Shown piece after piece: positions 8,318 through 18,856 of a stretch of DNA of 34,928 bases. How positions within the stretch are numbered: position 1 is the first letter of the stretch; each line of letters begins with the position of its first letter. The position numbers and the translations under genes are program-made. This DNA is from Dichotomocladium elegans (taxonomy: Eukaryota; Mucoromycota; Mucoromycetes; Mucorales; Lichtheimiaceae), in contig JAIXMN010000073.1 of NCBI GenBank assembly GCA_025716815.1, forward strand, positions 1 through 34,928, given 5' to 3'. The notes beneath the pieces were generated by a model. The model had not been told where the DNA came from, did no database searches, and worked only from the letters and a program-made list of their open reading frames with translations.

Positions 8318-11227
8318 CATGGACGTTTTCGGTCAATGGGATTCAGTACACACTTCGGCCAAAGTACGATCGCCCTATTCCGGAGCTGGCCTACCTTATC
8401 TCACACCGCCAAGTCGCCCGGATGGTTACACGGGATCAAGTAGATGAGCTGTACTTGTGCTACGTGCGTACCGAGCACCAAGAGGAGAAGAAACCCCAGC
8501 AAGACAAACTCCACGCACTGTGCAAGGAATACCCAGAAGTCTTCCAGGATAAACTACCAGGACTACCACCTGTGCGTGAGGTGAGCCATGTCATCGACAC
8601 AGGTGCTGCAGCACCCAATCAATCGAGCACCATACAAGATGAGCCCACTCGAGCTGGACGAATTGCGTAAGCAGCTCAAAGAGCTCTTAGATCTACGTTT
8701 GATCCGCCCTAGCGCGTCTCCATGGGGCGCCCCGGTGTTGTTCGTGCGCAAGAAGGACGGCTCAATGCGCCTCTGTGTGGACTACCATGCAATCAATCAG
8801 GTAACTAAACGCAACTCGCATCCACTCCCTCGAATCGACGAATGCTTGGAACGAATCGGTGGTGCCAAATATTTCTCAAGTATCGATTTGAAAAGCGGCT
8901 ATCATCAAGTACGGATTCGAGAGGAAGATATTCCCAAGACAGCATTCAACACACGCTACGGATCATACGAGTTCCAAGTGCTCCCCTTTGGATTGACGAA
9001 TGCCCCTCCCACGTTCCAACGGCTAATGAATTCCGTTTTGGGCGACTGCTTGGATGTTTTTGCATTGGTTTATCTCGACGACATTCTGATCTTTAGCAAG
9101 TCCGAAAAGGAGCATTACCAACACGTACGCCAGGTTCTTGATCGTTTACGGGATGCTAAGCTAGTGGCCAACCTGAAGAAATGCGAATTCTTCAAGACTG
9201 AGCTGGAATTCGTTGGGTTCCAGGTCTCTGCTGCAGGGATTCTACCGTCCAAAACCAAGGTAAAAGCTATTCGCGATTGGCCGCAGCCGACCAACGTCCA
9301 AGAAGTACGGCAGTTTGTCGGTTTGGCCTCTCATTACCGGCGTTTTATCCGTGATTTCGCGACAATAGCGGCACCGTTAACCGATCTGACGAAGGGGACG
9401 GGTGCGAAAAAGCGGTCGATCAGTTGGACGCCAGAATGCCAGACCGCTTTCGACCTTATCAAGTCCCGCATGTCCGAGGCACCGATACTGCTACCACCGA
9501 ACCCCGACCTACCGTATATCATCGAGACGGATGCCTCTAACTTTGGTATAGGTGCGGTACTGCTGCAAGAGGGAGAGGATGGCCAGCTACATCCGCTCGC
9601 TTTTGAATCCAAGAAGCTGTCCTCGGCCGAACGCAATTATCCAGCCCAAGAGAGGGAACTATTGGGTATACTACATGCACTGCGCACATGGCGTTGTTTT
9701 GTCGAAGGTAGACCTTATGTTGTACGCACCGATCATCACCCTTTGTTGTACTTCCGGAGCCGCACAAAACCACCGCCACCACGCCTGATCCGTTGGATAG
9801 CCGAACTAGAACTATACGACCCCGAGATTCAGTACAAGAGTGGAAAGGACAATCATGTACCTGACCTGCTGTCTCAGCGAGATGGACCTCACTGCGTTCC
9901 GGAAGAGAAGTCGCTGGAACCTAATTACCTCTACGCCATAAAGTCGATTGAGGAATCCGACTGGCCGAAATTCTACAATTTTGCCGAAACACAGTGGCCG
10001 GCCATAGTCAGGGATCTCTTGGTGAAGCATCGGGACAAATTTACAGTCAAAGACAACCGAATTTATCGCAAAGTCAAGGTCGGATCTGAGGTGCAAGAAA
10101 TCCGCTTTGCTCTGTTCGCTCGCCGCGCCGATCTTGTTCATCACTTTCATACCAGTTTTGGACACGCCGGGATGGAAACTCTGCACGACGTCATCAAGAA
10201 ACGTTGGTGGTGGCCGAACATGAAAGAAGACATCCAGGAATGGCTACGTAATTGCCCCCAGTGCCAGTTGGCAGCCAACCCCGACCGCGGCACACATCAT
10301 GCACCCATGCGACCCTTGGATGTCCCACCTGCTTTCTCACGTTGGCATCTTGATTTTATTGGCGAACTACCGACCACCATGCGCCGCAACCGTTGGATCT
10401 TGGTCGCCGTCGACTACACCACCAATTGGACCATCGCACGAGCCGTCCCTGATGCCACAGGCCAAGCCATTGCCGATTTCATTTTTGAAAGATCGTCATG
10501 CAGTTCGGTTGCCCTAACGAAATCCTGACGGATCGCGGCGCCAACTTCATGTCCAAAGTATTGAACCTGTATCTGGGTCGCACCAAAATCCATCACAAGT
10601 TGACTTCGGCTTTCCACCCACGTACGAATGGCAAGGTTGAGCGCACCAACGGCATTCTTAAATCTATGCTTCGGAATATACCAATGGTGCCATCCATCGC
10701 TGGGATGATTTCTTAGAACCGTCTGTCTTTGCGTGTTGTGTGCGCAAGCATCGCACAACGGGCATGAGCCCGTTCTATATGGTGTACGGAGTAGAACCCC
10801 GCCTTCCTGGTGATATGACGCGGCCCTTACTAGTTGAAGAACAAGAACCGGATCCCAAGACACTTGTAGATGCTCGCCGACCATCGCTGTTGCGCTTACA
10901 TGAAGCTCGCGCCTCTGCCGCGGAACGCTTCGCGCCAACGCCCAGCGGGATAAAGCTATTTGGGATGCCACACTAAAACCGCAAACGTTTGCTATTGGTG
11001 ACCATGTTCTATTACGTAACGAGCAAAAGTTAAGCCTGGAGTACAATTGGAAAGGACCGTACTTGGTGATCAGTCGTAACTTAGACTCGGACACCTACAA
11101 GCTAAAAGACATGAACGGCAAGGAATATAGCTCCTGGGTCCATACCGACCGTCTACGTCCCGTCCATTTTCAGACAGCACCCACCTCGCAAAAATACAAT
11201 TTTCAGCCAAAAAGAGCTGGTCTTTAA
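8318..11227 (+). pseudogene. pol: Gypsy-B Pol, reverse transcriptase-RNase H-integrase (four frameshifts)
   Basis: Continues the pol interrupted at 2870. Reverse transcriptase: [42 protein letters not shown] and the catalytic YLDDILIFS (about 9070). RNase [34 protein letters not shown]. Integrase: an HHCC finger ([11 protein letters not shown]...CPQCQ), first Asp in [11 protein letters not shown], second in ILTDRGANF, Glu in TNGKVERTNGIL, then the GDHVLLRNEQKL and DTYKLKDMNGKEYSSWVHTD C-terminal blocks. Single-base shifts at about 8614 (extra C in CCC), 10490, 10676 and 10927 break the frame, so no complete Pol can be made. Stop at 11225-11227. Confidence 0.9.
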
Positions 11228-12245
11228 ATTTGCGTCCCCCCAAAAACTTTTCTTGCCGCATTGCAGTGACATTTTTTTCAAACTAATCTCCTTCATTTGT
11301 CAACCATTGCATGAAGCCGACTTATAAATTTGCGCACATTAACTGCTAGCAATTGTTGCATCAACGTTTTCCACATGCATTCACTAGATGCAAAAACATC
11401 TTCGTAATTATACTTTTAATTTTCTTCTTCTCAGCAAAGATCTACGAAATTGTTAACAATGTGCTGCTAGGCAAAGCGAGGTACTATTCTTAATGCAATT
11501 GTCCTTTTTTTGACTTCAACAATAGCGCCATCAGCTTTCCGGCTGAATGGGAGTATAGCACGCCACACTTTCAATCTGACCTAGATGGTGCACCAATCAT
11601 GCTACAAACATAAAAATTATATATTCTGATAGTTCTAAATAACGCGCATCGTGTAACAATATTTTAAACCCCGACACATATATACTTCACTTTGTCTTTA
11701 GATTTCAGCTTCTTCTCCCTTTCTAGTATAGCTCTTTTATTTACTGTTTCACACTCTTTTGCTAACAGGAAGGATTTCCTCCTCACTATACTCACTTTCA
11801 TTGAGTTCCTGATCAGCTACAACTGCTGTACCTACTACTACTATATGAGCTGAACAGTTAGATAGTTATATCGACTTCCTATTGTCAATGTCTGGTGCTA
11901 TAGAGAGCACCTCTGTAAGGGTGGTGCTTTCCCAGTAGGTGAGACTATAGCTATTTTGGACCCCTCTGAGTGGAACTTCTCAGGATATAAGGCCCCAATA
12001 TCAAGTAGCCATCTAGTTTAGATGCTTTAGCTATAATAAACTATTACTGCTTCTAATGACTTACTTTGATGGCTGAACACAGTCTAAAAGAATAGGTGCT
12101 ATATCCTTGAAGGTAAGGGAGCTTTCGATAGTAAGTGTGGTAGAAGTAGACATACAAGTAGAATAGGGGATATATGTGAAGCAGGAAAACTATGGCATTT
12201 TATACATTTTTCTAGGTTCTACACATTATCACAAGATAAGCATGT

Positions 12246-12275
12246 GATTATCATATGATTATCATATGATTATTT
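12246..12275 (+). repeat. Short tandem repeat, unit GATTATCATAT
   Basis: The 11-base unit GATTATCATAT is repeated nearly three times in a row. Confidence 0.7.
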
Positions 12276-12364
12276 CCTATTGGGTAATATTTTTATTCGA
12301 TTAGTAATCAAATCTGAGATCATACATTACATTTCATCAAGACTTTCTAGAAAAATAAAAAAGT

Positions 12365-12525
12365 GCAAGCTGCAAGGGCTGGGGATTGAACCCAGGACCT
12401 TTCCACTCTGAACCCGAGGTCCAGGAATTAAAAAATACATGTACAGTATAAATTGCAAAAAGCCGGGGGTTGAACCAGAACTTTTCCATTCCCTACCTAA
12501 CACCCTAACCACTTCCACAGACTGA
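12365..12525 (-). repeat. Two tRNA-derived blocks (SINE-like or tRNA pseudogene pair)
   Basis: On the minus strand two blocks each contain a B-box-like GGTTCAA(C/T)CCC (near 12467 and 12385). The upstream block also has GGAAGTGGTTAGGGTGTTAGG in the A-box and D-arm position, and both share GGAAAxGTxCTGGTTCAA. A T-rich run follows the second block. No cloverleaf with a paired acceptor stem is visible, so this is not a working tRNA. Confidence 0.45.
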
Positions 12526-12949
12526 ACGATTTGGGAGCCTTTAAAAACATATATTAGATGAGGCAGTCATTCACCTTGATTTTGAGGTTTCACAGGCTTT
12601 GTATCACCGTAATATAGTAGGGACAACTTTCACATAAAGATTGCTGTATTTATTGCTATAATTATGCAGCTAAAATATTGTAAAATTGGCATAAGAAAAA
12701 AAATGGTCAATAATTGCTGAAAAATGGTCGATTCAGTTACTAAAAATGAATGACAAGTTATAAAAGTTTTCCAGAAATAGATCATAATCATTCAGGGAGT
12801 ATCGTATGGTGTGTTTATAGATAAAACAAAGAAAAAACAAGTTTTCTAGGGAAGTGCAATAGTTAGCGGGGTTTGAAATGATCATTTTTGGACTCCCCGA
12901 CCCATTTTACATATATAGGCAATGTTGTGTAACACAAGCATATATATTA

Positions 12950-13179
12950 TTATAGTAATATATAGATATATATATTTAGAGTGTGGCATGTTATACTCCC
13001 AGAGATCCATATCCCCTCCCCAGAGTGTTGTTCGTCCTCGAACAACAGAGACAATTGTGACTGGGCGGTGGTGGTAGCTTCGAGATGTCGACGTTCAGCA
13101 GCACGGGCAGCTGTCGGGTCGTACCATATATCAGTGGGGTTGTCTTTAATCGAGATGGGTCGGAGGCGATCGGTGTGTA
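12950..13179 (-). pseudogene. pol: Gypsy-D Pol, C-terminal end, distal fragment
   Basis: Open frame resuming after LTM-2: VHTDRLRPI, matching the WVHTDRLRPV block of gypsy-B, then an Ala/Glu-rich tail (TAARAAERRHLEATTT), LSLLFEDEQHSGEG and a stop at 12952-12950. The purine tract GGGGAGGGGATA near 13012 lies inside the coding end, a common place for the polypurine tract of gypsy elements. Its other fragment is 16323-16372. Confidence 0.75.
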
Positions 13180-13950
13180 CAGGATTTTCGGTAATTTACT
13201 GAGTAATTGAAGGAAAGAAATGTTCAAAGGTTTTTTCTTTTCGATGGACGAATGGAAAAGAATGGTTGAGTGTACATTTTATTCATGGGAGGGTATATGT
13301 ATTTCGACTTCCCCTCTGTTTTATATGTTATAGAAGCAAAAAGAAGTAAGGGTGCGATTACTAAAGGTGTAGGGTTAAAGAAAGCAACTGACACTTGCAA
13401 TTTGGATTTTCGCCACACAGAAGCAAATGAGTACCAGATAGCCGGTTCACTGTAAAAGTTTGTATTTTTTGGTCGTCAGATGGAAGATATCAATTAGTCC
13501 CCCGAATATTATTTTCGCAGTACCAGTTGCACAGATCCTTTGCGAGACCATTTTCATAGCATCAAACTTGCACTGGGTACAAGAATATATTTGCACCTCT
13601 GGTGATTATTTTGGTTGGTAGGACCATGTTCATAGGATACTACTTTAATTTAATAGGGTAAAGAATATTCGTCAGTAAAGAGGATTTATGCACGCTGTCG
13701 GTTGAAAGCTTTTACTATATAAGGAGAGACAAGGAAGACGCTCCTTGGGAGAAGAAGGTCTTTGTCCACTTTGAAAAGGGAAGGCACATAGCGGTTTTCG
13801 CAGAAAAAAATTTTTCATGGTGGCCTTCCGCGTAATTTTTTTCCTTGGTCCTCTTCCGCGTAAGTATTTTTTTTCTTAATGCAACATCCACACAATTACA
13901 CGGTCACCGCTACTGATGGTGAAGTCGCCGCCAAATATCCTGGTGCCAAG
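13180..13950 (+). repeat. LTM-2 left terminal inverted repeat
   Basis: 771 bp pairing with 15552-16322. The same sequence forms the outer part of both LTM-3 arms. Confidence 0.9.
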
Positions 13951-14439
13951 GAAAGATTGACGTTAAGACGGCATTTTGACGCGTAATATAGTCAAGACGA
14001 TGAGCACCCTGCAGCTATACGTATTTCCATCGTTTGTAATCCGCGATTGGGTGACATTATTGCAGTACCAAACCCTCTCTCTCCTCTCCCCTGCTCTAAC
14101 GAGGCTTCCTTATGCAGACGTTAAGAAACTGCCTGCTGCTCTCTTACAACGCATCCAACAGACTTGGGACAGAAAGGAACGCGTACATACTGCAAAGAAT
14201 GCGAATGGCAGCGTGGAAAAGATCATGCAGAAAAAAATAAAAACCGAGGTAATCTTTGGAAGGATTGAAAGCGATACGAGGATTTGAAAGAAAGGAATGG
14301 CGCATTGCGCGCCTACATCAGCATGGTGAAAATAATCTACGAGTACTGAGCAGAATAGTGAGAATCAAACGAAATCATTGACGAAAAAGTGATGGTAATG
14401 AAACAGAATCCAAAACCATCCAAGAAGGAAAAGCGCTGT

Positions 14440-15551
14440 TTATTCGCTTGGAGAGGGGACCGTGATGAAGCTGAATGCCTCACGAATAGCATTCAAGCAC
14501 GTCTCACTGGGCAGATTTCTGGCTGTAGCTTCCAGCTGCTGAGAGACGCGATCTCTGTCACCAGTTTCTTTGTGCCGCAGGCACAACTCTTGGACTTTGC
14601 CGAGGACGGCCTCTGCCGGGTTCAACGTCCCAGACTGAAGAGGAGGGAGAAAGAATGCAATGAAGCCGCACTCCATTGCCAAAGCCGTGATCTTATTCGC
14701 CGTTGTATCTGGCATTGCGTCAAATACCAGCTTCGGATTCTCGCAAGGGACATCGTCGAAATAATCAATGACCTTTTTGACAAAGGCCATCATATGCTCT
14801 TCTGTAGTTTGGAGAGCAGGGGAGCGCACGGTTGTCACGACGACGTTGTACGCGTTCATTGCCAAGAAGAAGGAATGAGAAGGCACACGGTCGTCATTCT
14901 CCATTTGTGCCTTTTTAGGCGGTGCCTTGTTCCAAACCTTGCTCGGCCGGATACGCCAAGCAGCTTCACCAATGAAGACACAATTCGTTTCAGGGGAAAC
15001 ATGTCCCCGCTCCATCCTCTGACGTACGTTTTCAATGACAGTCGCAACAGATTCCTCTGGAGCAGGTCTAGCTTCACCTGGATACGAGAGGCACCGCTGC
15101 ATCGCGACCTTGCAGTTCTTGCGAAGGAACGAGACAAGAGTTGTCTCGGCGTACTTGCCACTGCCGAACTCCCCACTCGTCACCTGCGCAGCTTCCAAGA
15201 TGCTACGGGCCTCAGAAACAGAAAGCGCGGGATTCTGATCCATTGCCCTGATAATTATCTTTGCCTGATCAGGGCCAAGTTCTGCGCCGCCGGAACGACC
15301 TCTTCGGAGATTCTCAATTCTCCCTTCCTCATAGTATCGCTTGCGGAGGGATCTCAGCGTGCTCACGCTGACGCCCAATCGTGCAGCAATGGTGGAAGGG
15401 CCCGCACTGGTGTCCAGCATGCTATTAAGAGCATGCACTCGACGCTCGTACGACATAATATCGTAGGTCTTAGCCCTCGAAGTTTTCACCTACTGCTTCC
15501 TTTTGTCAGTTGCTCTCGCCAGAGGTCTTGTTCTTTCCTGTGGGTCCTGAT
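14440..15551 (-). pseudogene. T1 transposase-like protein (Tc1-type, first Asp is Gly), 5' truncated
   Basis: Remnant of T1 exon 3. From the GTG at 15489 the frame is open for 349 residues: HTH (PSTIAARLGVSVSTLRSLRK, residues 31-50), second HTH-like region (LSVSEARSILEAAQV), and a Tc1-type core with NCVFIGEAAW (Gly174 where Tc1 proteins have the first catalytic Asp), KLVFDAMPD (Asp257) and LNPAEAV (Glu293), 35 residues apart. A TAG stop at 15492-15490 replaces the CAG found in the LTM-3 copy, and upstream exons are deleted. Gly is also present in the LTM-3 copy, so it predates their separation. Not able to catalyse by itself; role unknown. Confidence 0.8.
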
Positions 15552-16322
15552 CTTGGCACCAGGATATTTGGCGGCGACTTCACCATCAGTAGCGGTGACC
15601 GTGTAATTGTGTGGATGTTGCATTAAGAAAAAAAATACTTACGCGGAAGAGGACCAAGGAAAAAAATTACGCGGAAGGCCACCATGAAAAATTTTTTTCT
15701 GCGAAAACCGCCGTGTGCCTTCCCTTTTCAAAGCGGACAAAGACCTTCTTCTCCCAAGGAGCGTCTTCCTTGTCTCTCCTTATATAGTAAAAGCTGTCAA
15801 CCGACAGCGTGCATAAATCCTCTTTACTGACGAATATTCTTTACCCTATTAAATTAAAGTAGTATCCTATGAACATGGTCCTACCAACCAAAATAATCAC
15901 CAGAGGTGCAAATATATTCTTGTACCCAGTGCAAGTTCGATGCTATGAAAATGGTCTCGCAAAGGATCTGTGCAACCAGTACTGCGAAAATAATATTCGG
16001 GGGACTAATTGATATCTTCCATCTGACGACCAAAAAATACAAACTTTTACAGTGAACCGGCTATCTGGTACTCATTTGCTTCTGTGTGGCGAAAATCCAA
16101 ATTGCAAGTGTCAGTTGCTTTCTTTAACCCTACACCTTTAGTAATCGTACCCTTACTTCTTTTTGCTTCTATAACATATAAAACAGAGGGGAAGTCGAAA
16201 TACATATACCCTCCCATGAATAAAATGTACACTCAACCATTCTTTTCCATTCGTCCATCGAAAAGAAAAAACCTTTGAACATTTCTTTCCTTCAATTACT
16301 CGGTAAATTACCGAAAATCCTG
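15552..16322 (-). repeat. LTM-2 right terminal inverted repeat
   Basis: 771 bp inverse of 13180-13950, ending with TCGGTAAATTACCGA, a 15-base palindrome near the tip. Confidence 0.9.
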
Positions 16323-16372
16323 TACCCAAGAGTTGTATGTTTTGCCGTTCATATCTTCGAGTTTATATATGT
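16323..16372 (-). pseudogene. pol: Gypsy-D Pol, C-terminal end, proximal fragment
   Basis: Encodes DIYKLEDMNGKTYNSW, closely matching DTYKLKDMNGKEYSSW of gypsy-B, and continues into 13177 once LTM-2 and one TA are removed. On its upstream side it is cut by the Plavaka TIR at 16373. It may be the tail of gypsy-C (same orientation), but about 2 kb of pol between the two is missing. Confidence 0.75.
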
Positions 16373-16401
16373 CACTGCGCCCAGAGTGAGGAATAACCCA
16401 C
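16373..16401 (+). repeat. Plavaka left TIR
   Basis: CACTGCGCCCAGAGTGAGG followed by AATAACCCAC; inverse match at 32517-32545. Subterminal GAATAACCC and GGTGTTATTC (16411-16420) recur at the other end. Confidence 0.85.
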
Positions 16402-16978
16402 TAGGAAAAGGGTGTTATTCTTGAGAATATTCAGTGGGGGGACCATAGTCAGTTTTTGGCTGCCAATTTTGCGTGTGTGAAACGTGCAACGAATAAAAAT
16501 GGAAGTGGATGCTGCTTTCATAAGCGACTTCCCGTTTTTTTTTAAGAAAAATTGCCAAGGGACGTTTGTGTGATGGGGATACAGCTACAAACAGGAGAAG
16601 AAATAAACGCTTTGCCTTTCTGAGGAATGATCATGTTGGGTTTTAAGGTGCTTGATGAAAACTTCCTATTAATAGATAGAGCTGCCAAGCCAATATGGGC
16701 ACAAGTGCCAAAAAAGCTCGTTTGTGTCATATACGTGTAATACCAACAGCTTCGACCATGATGACCGATTGAAGCCAATATATTCTGCGAAGACGAATGA
16801 TTGCATTTGCCAAGACGAATGATTGCGTCTGCCAAGGCAGAAAAGATACAATATGATATTCAGGTTGAAGTATTTGGTTTTTATTTATAGCTTGGACAAA
16901 AGGTATATAATGGTAGCACTGTAACCGGAAGAACGCTGTATCATTATTTACCTCTTACCTTTCTGAGTACAGCCGACC
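16402..16978 (+). other. Plavaka left subterminal and 5' leader region
   Basis: Non-coding. Contains subterminal repeats, a 22-base unit (AGACGAATGATTGC...) duplicated in tandem near 16791-16834, and the transposase promoter. No gene supported. Confidence 0.5.
16903..16910 (+). promoter_or_regulatory. TATA box of Plavaka transposase
   Basis: GTATATAA 70 bp upstream of the transposase ATG at 16979. Confidence 0.45.
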
Positions 16979-18856
16979 ATGACCAACAACAGAACCCATA
17001 TTTGTGTTTGCTCACTATGCGTGCACCGAAATCCTGAGATGGGATACGCGTATGTGACGGAGCGAACATATAATGAACATATTCAGGCTAGTGCGCGAGC
17101 GGCTACTGCTGCTATCGTTGCTTCAAGCCACGGTGGCGGTAAGATAATGAATGGTGCGTGTGGTACTAAAAGCAGCCAAACTGATATGCCGAAAATAGAT
17201 GGTGATACATCCATGCAACTTGACGGCGATGTCAATAGTGAGACTGACGGCAGGCAATATCTGTCAGAACTTGACAACGGTATGTTAACGCCAGTGGTCA
17301 CGAGCAGAAACAAATACTGATTTTTTTACAACAGGAGAACTGCCGGTTGAAAGTTTCGACATTGAACATGACATTGCTGAAGATGACGATTTAAATAAAG
17401 CCGTTGACATTGAGTTTGACTGCATTGTTGACGATGAAGAGGGTTTGTAAAAGAAAAGAAGGAAAAAAAGGGGTTAGATTAACGATATTATCATTAGACC
17501 AGCGCCCGACCACCCATGCCAGCATCCTTGATCATATTCCTCACCCTCTGTTGTTCGCGTTTGTCTTCCTCGTGCTGTTCCAGTTACATCACACGTCTGA
17601 GAGAGTAGCAGCCATCCTTATCACCTTTGCTGTCGCACTGGTTCAAGCCTTTACCGATAATCCCTTCCTCTTGGTTCCAGAAACAATCACAAGCTTGCGA
17701 AAATGGATTGGCTTTGATCGTCTCACAAATGATCTCCAAATGTACAGTGCGTGCTCCAAATGCCACGCCATTTACCCATTGCCTGGCCCCCAAACATGCA
17801 TAAATGAAAGTCGGCGCATGAATGGCGATCTTTGCGGCACCACACTATTGAAGTCGACGTTGAGCAATCCATATAATCGGATACCGATCAAGCAGTATGC
17901 CTACTATCCACTTCGTCAAAGCTTGGCATGGCTTTTCAAACGAGAAGGCTTTGAGCAGAAGATACAGGATTTTCGGTAATTTACCGAGTAATTGAAGGAA
18001 AGAAATGTTCAAAGGTTTTTTCTTTTCGTTGGACGAATGGAAAAGAATGGTTGAGTGTACATTTTATTTATGGGAGGGTATATGTATTTCGACTTCCCCT
18101 CTGTTTTATATGTTATAGAAGCAAAAAGAAGTAAGGGTGCGATTACTAAAGGTGTAGGGTTGAAGAAAGCAACTGACACTTGCAATTTGGATTTTCGCCA
18201 CACAGAAGCAAATGAGTACCAGATAGCCGGTTCACTGTAAAAGTTTTTATTTTTTGGTCGTCAGATGGAAGATATCAATTAGTCCCCCGAATATTATTTT
18301 CGCAGTACTGGTTGCACAGATCCTTTGCGAGACCATTTTCATAGCATCGAACTTGCACTGGGTACAAGAATATATTTGCACCTCTGGTGATTATTTTGGT
18401 TGGTAGGACCATGTTCATAGGATACTACTTTAATTTAATAGGGTAAAGAATATTCGTCAGTAAAGAGGATTTATGCACGCTATCGGTTGACAGCTTTTAC
18501 TATATAAGGAGAGACAAGGAAGATGCTCCTTGGGAGAAGAAGGTGTGCTCTCAAGCACTTCCAGAAGTCTTAATTTGTATAAAAGTTTTCAAAGGACGAC
18601 ATTTTGGTGTTACCGTATGACGCACCTATTTTTAATCACTTTCCATTCTTATCCTAAGTTTTTCGTCGAAGAAATTCATCCATGAAAAAATGTTTCCTAA
18701 TGGGGATCAGCCGAAAAAGGGATATGCTTGGAGCTGTCAAAAAAGAACGTCGAAATGCTAAGCAATTGTCTCTACTATAATTGTTTTGCGATCCGAAATA
18801 AACATCATAAATTTACAGTATCTGAAAGAGGTTGAATATTATTCTCCATCTAAAAA

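Larger units (their letters stand above)
957..11227 (+). mobile_element. Gypsy-B Ty3/gypsy retrotransposon, frameshifted and split
   Basis: Order LTR, primer site, gag, protease, reverse transcriptase, RNase H, integrase, typical of Ty3/gypsy (Metaviridae). Single-base shifts break gag near 1506 and pol near 8614, 10490, 10676 and 10927, and a 5.4 kb DNA transposon splits pol at 2870. No 3' LTR matching 957-1276 is seen downstream; the supported end is the pol stop at 11227, though a motif shared with gypsy-D at 11546-11567 may mark the original 3' end. The element is a non-autonomous relic. Confidence 0.85.
11228..12949. other. AT-rich non-coding interval between gypsy-B and gypsy-D
   Basis: No supportable gene. 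It holds a 22 bp motif (11546-11567) shared with the gypsy-D 3' end, a tandem 11-mer repeat, a TATA-like ACATATATAC near 11678 followed by pyrimidine-rich DNA, and two tRNA-like blocks near 12360-12530. LTR copies of gypsy-B or gypsy-D, expected here, are not recognised. Confidence 0.5.
13180..16322. mobile_element. LTM-2: 3.1 kb deletion derivative of LTM-3
   Basis: TA duplication at 13178-13179 and 16323-16324; ends CAGGATTTTCGG in inverse. The left 1.26 kb equals the T1-side arm of LTM-3 and the right end keeps only the outer 771 bp of the other arm, joined straight into T1 exon 3 at 15551/15552. T2 and the T1 5' exons are gone. Sequence agreement with LTM-3 is very high, so the two copies are recent relatives. 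Inserted into gypsy-D Pol at a TA within the codon after Trp of SWVHTD. Confidence 0.9.

Noticed and set aside
10414..11094. 226-codon minus-strand frame within integrase
   Set aside because: Antisense to integrase blocks; no recognisable content.
957..13000. A 3' LTR for gypsy-B
   Set aside because: No copy of 957-1276 could be found downstream by eye; not reported as a feature.
12981..13202. Plus-strand frame near 13 kb
   Set aside because: Opposite the gypsy-D Pol C-terminal end, which has matching protein blocks.
13224..13418. 64-codon frame in the TIR, kept in four copies (also 16084, 18009, 28028)
   Set aside because: The TIRs themselves are nearly identical, so the frame is conserved by descent; no domain or coding bias seen.
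14389..15606. 405-codon open frame opposite T1 in LTM-2 (and its twin at 25856-27043, minus)
   Set aside because: It is antisense to a recognisable Tc1-type core, has no family motif, and recurs only because T1 recurs.
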